Shown here piece after piece: positions 1-5,025 of a DNA stretch of 5,025 bases. Below the pieces are notes generated by a model. It searched no databases and was not told the origin of the DNA. It worked only from the letters and a program-made list of their open reading frames with translations. Positions within the stretch are counted from its first letter, which is position 1. Each line of letters opens with the position of its first letter. The position numbers and the translations under genes are program-made. This DNA comes from Chloroflexota bacterium (lineage in GTDB: Bacteria > Chloroflexota > Anaerolineae > Anaerolineales > UBA4823), in contig JAJZSS010000193.1 in assembly GCA_021849525.1 (NCBI GenBank), positions 1 through 5,025 on the forward strand, given 5' to 3'.

Positions 1-1281
1 ATCACCCGCGCCACCAGTTTGGGCTTGCTGACCGGGGTGGTGCTGCCGCTCTATGCCCAAAAACGGGTGATCGGCCTGATCTTTATCTTTCGTAATTACG
101 CCGGGACTTTCTCGGTCAACGACCGGGCCCTCTTGCAGAGTTTTGCTGACCAGGCGGCGATTGCCGTGGAAAATGCCCAGCTATATACCCAGGTAAGTCT
201 GGAGAAGAGCCGGCTGGATGCCCTGGTCAATTCGGCCGCCGATGGCATTTTGATCCTGAAGCCCGACCAGACTATCGCCCAGTGTAATTCAGCCTTTGCC
301 AGCATGGTGAACCAGAACGCCGCTGATCTGGTCGGTTTACCCCATGCCCAGATTGTCCAGCTGAAAAACGTGCGCGACGGCCTGACCCTCGAGCAGGCTG
401 TGCAGGGCGGCTGGCCTTTGACTCCGCATGCTACCCTGTACGTGGAAGGTGACTTGCTGCGCTCAAACGGACCCACCCTTCCTATTGGAGTAACTTATGC
501 ACCCCTGCTCGACTCCCAGGGACGTTTGACGAATATCATCGCCACGGCTCGCGATATTACCCGCTTCCGTGAAGCGGATGAGCTAAAAAGCACCTTTATA
601 TCGGTCGTCAGCCACGAGCTCAAGACACCGATCGCCCTGATCAAAGGTTATGTCAGCACCCTGCGCCGGGATGACGCCAACTGGGATCGTGAGATTGTGG
701 ATGATAGTCTGGAAGTGATCGAAGAAGAGGCTGACCACCTGACGGAATTGATTGAAAACCTGCTGGATGCCTCCCGGCTGCAAGCTGGAGCGCTCTCCAT
801 CAATCGCTCGGATGTCGCCCTGGATGTCCTGGCGACACGCATCGCCGAGCGCTTTCGCACCCAGACCTCCCGCCACAATATTCAGGTGGAGTTTCCTCCC
901 AGCTTCCCGGTAATCCTGGGCGACGAAGACCGCCTGGGGCAGGTGCTCGAAAACCTGCTGTCGAACGCCATCAAGTACTCTCCCAATGGCGGGGAGATCG
1001 CCATCCATGGAAGCATCCGCCCTGAGCAGGTGATTGTGTGTGTCACCGACCAGGGTCCGGGGATCCCGGCCCAGGATATCCCACACATCTTCGACCGTTT
1101 CTATCGCGCCTCGGGCACAGCCCGCACCACCAAAGGCGCTGGGCTGGGCTTATACCTGGCGCGCGCCGTAGTGGAAGCACACGGTGGTCGCATCTGGGTC
1201 GATCCGACCCCTGGTTCCGGCGCGCGGATTTGTTTTTCTTTACCTCGTGATGAAAGCCCGGGCGCATTGCGCAAAACTTAA
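1..1281 (+). CDS. Sensor histidine kinase (GAF-PAS-HisKA-HATPase_c), 5' end outside window
   Basis: This is the C-terminal 426 residues of a two-component sensor kinase that would autophosphorylate on histidine and pass the phosphate to a response regulator not present here. The frame is open to base 1, and the first possible start (TTG at 19) falls inside a domain, so the gene begins upstream. Counting codons from base 1: about 1-55 are the end of a GAF domain (LPLYAQKRVIGLIFIF, then DQAAIAVENAQLY), followed by a signalling helix. About 70-185 are a PAS domain (LVNSAADGILIL through ATARDITRFREADELK). HisKA carries SHELKTP with the phospho-acceptor His205. The ATPase domain has the N box (Asn322 in NLLSNAIKYSPNGG), G1 DQGPGIP (Asp350), F box FDRF (364-367) and G2 KGAGLGL (Gly379-383). 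All catalytic motifs are intact. No membrane segment is visible in this part, so the visible portion is cytosolic. The stop is TAA, 27 bases before the CpXC gene, suggesting co-transcription. The signal sensed cannot be told from sequence. Confidence 0.95.
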   Translation: MTRATSLGLLTGVVLPLYAQKRVIGLIFIFRNYAGTFSVNDRALLQSFADQAAIAVENAQLYTQVSLEKSRLDALVNSAADGILILKPDQTIAQCNSAFASMVNQNAADLVGLPHAQIVQLKNVRDGLTLEQAVQGGWPLTPHATLYVEGDLLRSNGPTLPIGVTYAPLLDSQGRLTNIIATARDITRFREADELKSTFISVVSHELKTPIALIKGYVSTLRRDDANWDREIVDDSLEVIEEEADHLTELIENLLDASRLQAGALSINRSDVALDVLATRIAERFRTQTSRHNIQVEFPPSFPVILGDEDRLGQVLENLLSNAIKYSPNGGEIAIHGSIRPEQVIVCVTDQGPGIPAQDIPHIFDRFYRASGTARTTKGAGLGLYLARAVVEAHGGRIWVDPTPGSGARICFSLPRDESPGALRKT

Positions 1282-1297
1282 ACCGGCTTTACCTTTT

Positions 1298-1301
1298 GGA
1301 G
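1298..1301 (+). promoter_or_regulatory. Ribosome binding site of the CpXC gene
   Basis: GGAG lies seven bases before the ATG at 1309, inside the 27-base gap after the kinase stop. It supports that ATG as the true start and shows independent translation initiation within a probable two-gene transcript. No promoter-like pair of boxes was seen in the short gap. Confidence 0.75.
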
Positions 1302-1308
1302 TAATTCT

Positions 1309-2652
1309 ATGCCGCCTACCCGTGTTAGTTGTCCCAACTGCCGCCAGCCTGTCACTGTAGAAGTGCAGCAGGTATTTGACCTCGCCCAGGATCCAGACGC
1401 CAAGCAGCGTTTATTGAGTGGGGCTGTGAATGTGATCCAGTGCCCGAACTGCCGCTACCAGGGTAATCTCGCCACCCCCATCCTGTATCACGACCCGGAC
1501 AAAGAGTTGTTTATGACCTTTGTCCCGCCCGAGATGGGTTTGCCTCTCCCGGAGCAGGAGCGCCTGATCGGCTCATTAATGAACCAGGTGATTAATCGCC
1601 TGCCCCAGGAGAAGCGTAAAGGCTATCTTCTGCGCCCTTCACCGGCATTGACTTTCCAGGGGATGATCGAGCGCATCCTGGAAGCCGATGGGATAACCAA
1701 AGAAATGCTGGACCGGCAGCAAAAACGCCTGGCGCTGCTCCAGCGTCTGGTGAGTGCTTCATCGCCGGATGTGATGGCTGAAATTGCCAAACAGGAAGAT
1801 GCCATGATTGACCAGGAATTTTTTGGTATTCTATCCCGTCTGGTGGAGGTCTCGGCTTCCAGCGGCGATGAGCAAAGCGCCCGCGCTCTGACCGAGCTCC
1901 AGCGCCAGCTGATGCCGATCACAACCTTCGGTCGCGAGATGCAGGACCAGGCAAAAGAAATCGATGCCGCCATGCAGGATTTGCGCGCCCTGGGGAATGA
2001 GCTGACGCGAGAGAAGCTGCTCGATCTGGTGATCACTGCGCCGAACGAAACCCGCCTGAGCGCCCTGGTGAGCATGGCCCGCGCCGGTTTTGATTATCAA
2101 TTCTTCCAGCTGCTCACCCAGAAGGTAGATGACGCTTCAGAGGCAGAGAAGGCGCGCCTGGAGCAGCTGCGTGAGCATGTACTTAAGATTACTGCCGAGA
2201 TCGACCGCCAGATGAACGAGCGCTTGCAAGCTGCCAGCCAGCTCCTGGAGAAGATCGTGCAGGCAGCCAACGTCGAAGAAGCCCTGATGCAAAACCTGGG
2301 CGGGGTGGATGATTTCTTCCTGCAGGAAGTCAACCGCAGCCTGGACGCCGCCCGCAAACAGGGCGACCTGGAGCGCTCAGCGAAGCTGCAGCAGATCATT
2401 GCTACCCTGCAGAGTCTTGAGGAGTCCCCACCCGAGGTAGCCTTCATTGAAGAGCTGATGCAGGCGCCGGATGAAGCTGCCCGCCAGAAGCTGCTCGAAG
2501 GGCGTGCCGAAGAAGTCACCCCGGAATTCCTGAATCTATTGATGAACTTCGCCGGTCAGGTGGAGGAACAGCAGCCCGAGATGGCAGCCCAGCTCAAGTC
2601 GCTCTACCGCCAGGCTCTTCGTTTTTCGATGCAGCGCAATATGAGCAGTTAA
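1309..2652 (+). CDS. CpXC-domain protein with long helical C-terminal region
   Basis: A 447-residue protein whose N-terminus carries two CPNC pairs (Cys8/Cys11 and Cys45/Cys48), most likely four ligands of one zinc ion. This pattern and the sequence between and after it (ILYHDPDKELFMTFVP, then the MNQVINRLP region to about residue 130) match my recollection of the CpXC domain, a family of unknown function found in Chloroflexota and other bacteria. Residues about 130-445 are almost entirely charged, Gln/Glu/Leu/Ala-rich helix, with probable coiled-coil stretches (around 190-230 and 275-370); no enzyme motif is apparent. There is no signal peptide or membrane segment, so it is probably cytosolic. 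The start is supported by a GGAG seven bases upstream. It follows the histidine kinase by 27 bases and ends just before a strong terminator, so the two probably form the end of one operon. A role as partner or scaffold in that signalling unit is a guess from position only. Confidence 0.9.
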   Translation: MPPTRVSCPNCRQPVTVEVQQVFDLAQDPDAKQRLLSGAVNVIQCPNCRYQGNLATPILYHDPDKELFMTFVPPEMGLPLPEQERLIGSLMNQVINRLPQEKRKGYLLRPSPALTFQGMIERILEADGITKEMLDRQQKRLALLQRLVSASSPDVMAEIAKQEDAMIDQEFFGILSRLVEVSASSGDEQSARALTELQRQLMPITTFGREMQDQAKEIDAAMQDLRALGNELTREKLLDLVITAPNETRLSALVSMARAGFDYQFFQLLTQKVDDASEAEKARLEQLREHVLKITAEIDRQMNERLQAASQLLEKIVQAANVEEALMQNLGGVDDFFLQEVNRSLDAARKQGDLERSAKLQQIIATLQSLEESPPEVAFIEELMQAPDEAARQKLLEGRAEEVTPEFLNLLMNFAGQVEEQQPEMAAQLKSLYRQALRFSMQRNMSS

Positions 2653-2672
2653 CTGCACTGAAGAAACAATAC

Positions 2673-2706
2673 AAAAGCCTCCAGCGCATTCAGCCTGGAG
2701 GCTTTT
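2673..2706. terminator. Bidirectional rho-independent terminator between convergent genes
   Basis: A perfect 12-bp inverted repeat, AAAAGCCTCCAG (2673-2684) with CTGGAGGCTTTT (2695-2706), encloses a 10-base loop. On the plus strand the stem runs into TTTTT, 20 bases after the CpXC stop. On the minus strand it runs into TTTTGTATTGTTT, 16 bases after the abiEii stop. It therefore fits as a shared terminator for both converging transcripts, stronger in the plus direction where the T run is uninterrupted. Confidence 0.9.
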
Positions 2707-2722
2707 TGATTCAAATATGCAC

Positions 2723-3565
2723 TCAGGATGCAAGGTAGTATCTTGCATATTCCTGAAAATTACTTTGGAAGGCTGCGATCCAATTTTCGATAAACGCCCG
2801 TTGCTCAAATAGCGGTAGCAGATCAAGCGACAGATCCCGTGGCTGGATCAGAGCGGCTCGCCCCGCCAGGACTTCGAAAGCAGTCAGTATGGTATAAGGC
2901 TGCTTACCATCCTGGAGCAGCTTTTCTTCCAATGGGTCAACCTGTTTTTGCATAAACCACAATAAATCGTACCAATCCCGGCCTTTTATTTTCGACGCTG
3001 TACTGCCGACCTGAAAACTGCGCTCCAGGCAGGCGAGAATTTTCCCTGCCATCAAAGTCTCGAGGGTGAAATGCTTGCTGACAAAACTCCGCCCGTAGAA
3101 CAAAACCGGAGTATTTCGGGTGATAGCGACTTGTCGATGGTGGCTGATCTCGAGCTTTAGATGTAGCGCTTCGCTGGCTACTGAGGATAATCCAAGGTGC
3201 TGGAGCACCGGAAAGTGCAGGGTCAGGCGGCGGATACCCTGCCGGCTGGCTTGTTCTTTAAGTGTGGCTTCCCGATAGTCCCAGGCTGCATGGATATATC
3301 TAATCAACTCGTCGGCTAATTGATCCAGATTAATTGCTGCCTGGTTATCCAGGTCGATGTCTTCAGAAAGCCGGTTAAGGTTGTAAACCACATGCAGGCA
3401 GGTGCCGCCATAAAAATTCAGTTTTTGATACACCCGGTGATTATAGAGAAACTCAAGCACAAACGCTTGTAAAGCTTCTTTGAGGAGGATGCGTTTGGTT
3501 TCATTCGAAAGCATGGGGTCCCTGGATTCCAGGGTGGTTTGCAGCATCTGGACTAAGGTTGCCAT
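2723..3565 (-). CDS. abiEii: AbiEii-family nucleotidyltransferase toxin (type IV toxin-antitoxin)
   Basis: A 280-residue cytosolic protein of the AbiEii/AbiGii family (DNA polymerase beta-like nucleotidyltransferase fold). Residues 51-74 hold the nucleotidyltransferase signature: FYGGT (GG at 53-54), then RLSEDIDLD with the metal-binding pair Asp69 and Asp71. LKLEI (136-140) supplies the family's conserved Lys and a possible third carboxylate. KGRDWYDLLWFM (194-205) matches the conserved RDxYDL helix. All expected motifs are present, so the enzyme looks active. Known: characterised AbiEii binds GTP and is bacteriostatic, and the related mycobacterial MenT toxins add nucleotides to tRNA 3' ends; the target here is unknown. 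The start is the ATG at 3565, with AGAGGA four bases upstream; the gene overlaps the end of abiEi by 13 bases, indicating translational coupling. Later in-frame Met7 and Met18 have less support. Stop TGA, followed by a terminator. Confidence 0.93.
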   Translation of the reverse strand: MATLVQMLQTTLESRDPMLSNETKRILLKEALQAFVLEFLYNHRVYQKLNFYGGTCLHVVYNLNRLSEDIDLDNQAAINLDQLADELIRYIHAAWDYREATLKEQASRQGIRRLTLHFPVLQHLGLSSVASEALHLKLEISHHRQVAITRNTPVLFYGRSFVSKHFTLETLMAGKILACLERSFQVGSTASKIKGRDWYDLLWFMQKQVDPLEEKLLQDGKQPYTILTAFEVLAGRAALIQPRDLSLDLLPLFEQRAFIENWIAAFQSNFQEYARYYLAS

Positions 3566-4212
3566 ATGGTCCTCTGTAAGCTGGACAAAATGTAGGTCAT
3601 TTTCTCGGAAGCACTCAAAGTAACGTAATCAGCAAAATCATCCCGCGCTTCCCGGTCGAAATCAACCAGGTTAAGCCGCAAATCTTCGGCAATTTCCAGT
3701 TTTCCAGTTCGCAAATTGCGCGGCAGAGGGCGCAGGTAAAGGTAATCGAAAAGGGCTTTGGCAGGGGATGCATTGTGGAACAGAATACCGTGGTAGCGCT
3801 GCTGGCTGAATCCAGTATATAAAAGCGGCTTGATGCGACGATAAGAAAATGTCCCCAGAGGATTTTCGATCAGGCGAGTATTCTTGAGCGTTACTGCTGT
3901 AACCGGGTAGGTGATTTCGGTGAGGATATTTTCTCGTTGGAGCGCATACTCCAGCGAGATATAGCTCTGAGGCAGGAGAATGGCGCTGACTGCCGGGGAA
4001 AAGTCGGGATCGTTGCGGTGCAGCTCGTAAAAGCGGCGGGACATATACACCCCGCGCTTCAGGCTCAGAATATGGCCGCTCTGGCTCCAACGGGAGAGAA
4101 TTTCCCGGGCGCTCTCGTCTGGATGCTTTCTGCCATCTAACAACTGCCGGAATCCAGCAATTGTGAAATACGGCAGACTTTCAAGTTCTTTAAGGAAATC
4201 AAATCTCAGCAT
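3553..4212 (-). CDS. abiEi: AbiEi-family antitoxin and autorepressor (type IV toxin-antitoxin)
   Basis: A 219-residue protein whose N-terminus (about 1-60) resembles the AbiEi winged helix-turn-helix: a first helical segment (FTIAGFRQLL), then ILSRWSQSGHILSLKRGVYM (38-57), where W-x3-G-x3-LKRGVY is the family hallmark. SYISLEYALQ (83-92) and the helix ASPAKALFDYLYLRPL (148-163) are typical of the C-terminal antitoxin domain. Known: AbiEi represses its own promoter through the winged helix, while the C-terminal domain is needed to neutralise the toxin without stable protein-protein binding. The ATG at 4212 is the first usable codon, because an in-frame TGA stands at 4222-4224. No clear Shine-Dalgarno precedes it, unlike abiEii. 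The gene lies directly behind the promoter/operator at 4218-4279 and overlaps abiEii by 13 bases in the usual antitoxin-first order. The protein is full-length for the family, and no frame damage is seen. Confidence 0.9.
   Translation of the reverse strand: MLRFDFLKELESLPYFTIAGFRQLLDGRKHPDESAREILSRWSQSGHILSLKRGVYMSRRFYELHRNDPDFSPAVSAILLPQSYISLEYALQRENILTEITYPVTAVTLKNTRLIENPLGTFSYRRIKPLLYTGFSQQRYHGILFHNASPAKALFDYLYLRPLPRNLRTGKLEIAEDLRLNLVDFDREARDDFADYVTLSASEKMTYILSSLQRTIWQP
3570..3575 (-). promoter_or_regulatory. Ribosome binding site of abiEii inside abiEi
   Basis: AGAGGA read on the minus strand sits four bases before the abiEii ATG and within the last codons of abiEi. It fixes the ATG at 3565 as the start and makes toxin initiation physically coupled to termination of antitoxin translation 13 bases further on. 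Confidence 0.7.
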
Positions 4213-4217
4213 AACTA

Positions 4218-4268
4218 CATTTCATATCGGATAATGGGTAATTAATGCCTATTATCCGATATGAAATG
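4218..4268. promoter_or_regulatory. Probable AbiEi operator: 18-bp perfect inverted repeat
   Basis: CATTTCATATCGGATAAT (4218-4235) is repeated exactly, inverted, at 4251-4268, with a 15-base spacer. The spacer itself continues the dyad imperfectly: 4236-4240 pairs with 4246-4250 through three Watson-Crick and two G-T matches, leaving ATTAA at the centre. The full element is therefore close to a 23-bp inverted repeat. The upstream arm covers the -10 box and part of the -35/-10 spacer; the downstream arm lies in the leader, five bases before the abiEi start. AbiEi proteins are known to bind inverted repeats in their own promoter, so an autorepression operator is the simplest reading. It lacks the GC-rich stem and T run expected of a terminator for the upstream gene. 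Confidence 0.8.
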
Positions 4269-4279
4269 CAATAAGTCAA
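4251..4279 (-). promoter_or_regulatory. Sigma70-type promoter of the abiE operon
   Basis: On the minus strand, TTGACT (4274-4279) and GATAAT (4251-4256) are separated by exactly 17 bases, one mismatch from consensus in each box. Transcription would start near 4244 and give a leader of about 32 bases before the abiEi ATG. The promoter lies between the upstream FHA gene and abiEi, so the toxin-antitoxin pair can be transcribed independently. The -10 box is inside the inverted repeat, so a protein bound there would block RNA polymerase. Confidence 0.75.
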
Positions 4280-4299
4280 GTTTCCGAAGGGCTGGAAAC
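4280..4299. repeat. Small hairpin GTTTCC/GGAAAC beside the abiE -35 box
   Basis: A 6-bp inverted repeat (4280-4285 with 4294-4299) with an 8-base loop lies 9 bases past the stop codon of the FHA gene and touches the abiE -35 box. It could be a weak terminator for the FHA gene, but no T run follows it on the minus strand (next bases TTGACTTATTG). A protein site or chance is equally possible. Confidence 0.3.
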
Positions 4300-4308
4300 A
4301 GGTTAAAT

Positions 4309-4986
4309 TTAGAGATTATCCAGGCGCAAGCCGTGGCCGCGCACGGTGACAATATAATTATGGTTCGGGTCCAGGCTGTTCAGGCGCTCGCGCAGGCGGC
4401 GCACCAGGGCATCCAGCGCCTGCATCGATATATCCAGCGCTTCTGAATCCCCCCACACTGCTATGCTCAATGCTTCTCGGCTTACCACTCTACCAGGATT
4501 GTCGTAGAGCATTTCCAGCAGGGTAAACTGGGAAACCGAAAGCGGCGGCTGCACTTCTTCAGAGCCAATCCACACTCGCCGGGAGCGTTTTTCCAGCCGC
4601 AGCCGCCCGCCGGGCTCCGTAAATCCTGCCAGGCTGTGCTGCTCCAGGTCGTCCACTTCCAATGGCAGGGTGGCATCCGAGCAGAGGAAGACGAACTGTT
4701 GCGCCAGGGCAATCTGGATCACGTCGCCATCCTGCAAGATGATCGGGGTGGTCAACGGCTGCCCGTTGTAGTGAGTCCCGTTTTTACTCCCCAGGTCTTC
4801 GATCACAATGCCTCGTGGGGATGGAGACAGACGGGCGTGCTGGCGAGAGACCTGGCGGTCGGCAATAACGATCTCGCAGGCCAGGTCGCGCCCAACGAGG
4901 GTCGGGCGCATTAATGCCCAGCGCTGCCCATTGAGCGGGCCGGTATGAGCCACCAGAACGGGTGCATCCTCACCGTTATTTTTCAT
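4309..4986 (-). CDS. FHA domain fused to OmpR-type winged-helix DNA-binding domain
   Basis: A probable transcription factor of 225 residues (230 if the GTG at 5001 is used). Numbering from that GTG: residues about 15-107 form an FHA domain with the phosphothreonine-binding residues GR (37-38), SRQH (52-55) and NGT (74-76), then NG (79-80). Residues about 133-228 form a Trans_reg_C winged helix: LSVSQFTLLEMLYDNPGRVV, the recognition helix ALDALVRRLRERL (195-207), and the wing hairpin YIVTVRGHGLRL. There is no receiver domain, so control is likely by binding a phosphothreonine protein from a Ser/Thr kinase pathway (inferred from the FHA family). EmbR has related parts in the opposite order with an extra domain. 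I prefer the ATG at 4986: GGAG lies nine bases upstream, whereas nothing resembling a ribosome site precedes the GTG and the likely transcript begins there. It runs in the same direction as abiE, with a 96-base gap containing the abiE promoter. Confidence 0.9.
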   Translation of the reverse strand: MKNNGEDAPVLVAHTGPLNGQRWALMRPTLVGRDLACEIVIADRQVSRQHARLSPSPRGIVIEDLGSKNGTHYNGQPLTTPIILQDGDVIQIALAQQFVFLCSDATLPLEVDDLEQHSLAGFTEPGGRLRLEKRSRRVWIGSEEVQPPLSVSQFTLLEMLYDNPGRVVSREALSIAVWGDSEALDISMQALDALVRRLRERLNSLDPNHNYIVTVRGHGLRLDNL

Positions 4987-4995
4987 CTTTCCATT

Positions 4996-4999
4996 CTCC
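4996..4999 (-). promoter_or_regulatory. Ribosome binding site deciding the FHA gene start
   Basis: GGAG on the minus strand lies nine bases before the ATG at 4986, a workable spacing. It overlaps the alternative GTG start at 4999-5001, which itself has no upstream site. This favours the shorter protein starting MKNNGEDAP. Confidence 0.55.
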
Positions 5000-5007
5000 A
5001 CGGTATA

Positions 5008-5013
5008 ATTATA
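5008..5013 (-). promoter_or_regulatory. -10 box of the FHA regulator gene
   Basis: A consensus TATAAT on the minus strand would put the transcription start at about 5001. The -35 box would lie near 5031-5036, beyond the window edge, so only half the promoter can be judged. The box is part of a TATAATTATA palindrome (5004-5013), so the plus strand also has a TATAAT, but no -35 match exists for it. Confidence 0.45.
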
Positions 5014-5025
5014 TCAACGCCGTAT

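Noticed and set aside
19..21. TTG at 19 as the start of the histidine kinase
   Set aside because: The frame is open to base 1 and the codon falls inside the GAF domain, so the gene continues to the left of the window.
583..1086. 167-codon open frame on the minus strand
   Set aside because: It lies wholly inside the histidine kinase, opposite its HisKA and ATPase motifs. Its protein shows no recognisable domain, and the plus frame has all conserved motifs.
1623..2519. Two long minus-strand frames (1623-2075 and 2097-2519)
   Set aside because: Both are Ser/Arg-rich mirror frames of the GC-rich helical part of the CpXC gene, with no ribosome site or domain.
2536..2826. 96-codon minus-strand frame spanning the terminator
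   Set aside because: It crosses the intrinsic terminator and the 3' ends of two well-supported genes, and has no recognisable domain.
3671..4090. 139-codon minus-strand frame inside abiEi
   Set aside because: It is a shifted frame of the same strand within a gene with clear family motifs; its Pro/Ser/Arg-rich translation resembles nothing known.
4218..4268. Inverted repeat as a transcription terminator, recombination (dif-like) site or transposon end
   Set aside because: The stem is AT-rich and has no following T run. The 15-base spacer does not fit a dif site. No transposase or target duplication is present. Its position over a promoter favours an operator.
4261..4446. Small plus-strand frame starting in the inverted repeat
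   Set aside because: Mostly antisense to the winged-helix coding region; no ribosome site, and no promoter on that strand (the symmetric GATAAT at 4230-4235 has no -35 partner).

Overview
The window reads as a gene-dense stretch of a bacterial chromosome. Signalling genes of moderately high GC flank a compact type IV toxin-antitoxin (AbiE) operon. The large GAF-PAS histidine kinase, the CpXC-domain protein and the FHA-winged-helix regulator together suggest a member of the Chloroflexota (Anaerolineae-like). That assignment is an inference from gene content; no phylogenetic marker is present.

Layout. Bases 1-1281 (+) hold the 3' part of a sensor histidine kinase (end of GAF, PAS, HisKA, HATPase_c), cut by the left edge. 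After 27 bases and a good Shine-Dalgarno site, a CpXC-domain zinc-finger-like protein with a long helical C-terminal part follows on the same strand (1309-2652), probably in the same transcript. A strong hairpin at 2673-2706 ends this unit and, having T-rich flanks on both strands, probably also ends the convergent unit. On the minus strand come the AbiEii nucleotidyltransferase toxin (2723-3565) and, overlapping it by 13 bases, the AbiEi winged-helix antitoxin/repressor (3553-4212). Directly upstream of abiEi is a perfect 18-bp inverted repeat (4218-4268) lying over a near-consensus sigma70-type promoter (TTGACT, 17 bases, GATAAT). Further upstream on the same strand is an FHA domain fused to an OmpR-type DNA-binding domain (4309-4986, or to 5001 with a GTG start), with a TATAAT box at the right edge.

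How the parts work together. The kinase and CpXC protein may form one signalling unit. The FHA regulator probably reads a phosphothreonine signal rather than aspartate phosphorylation, because it has no receiver domain. The abiE pair is self-contained: it has its own promoter, an operator placed for autorepression, translational coupling and a terminator. In characterised relatives this module gives abortive-infection defence against phage and stabilises DNA.

The two flanking signalling units look ordinary. The best part of the window is the AbiE operon with its clear operator/promoter arrangement. I found no wholly new system, CRISPR array, RNA gene or insertion sequence. No gap between genes exceeds 100 bases.
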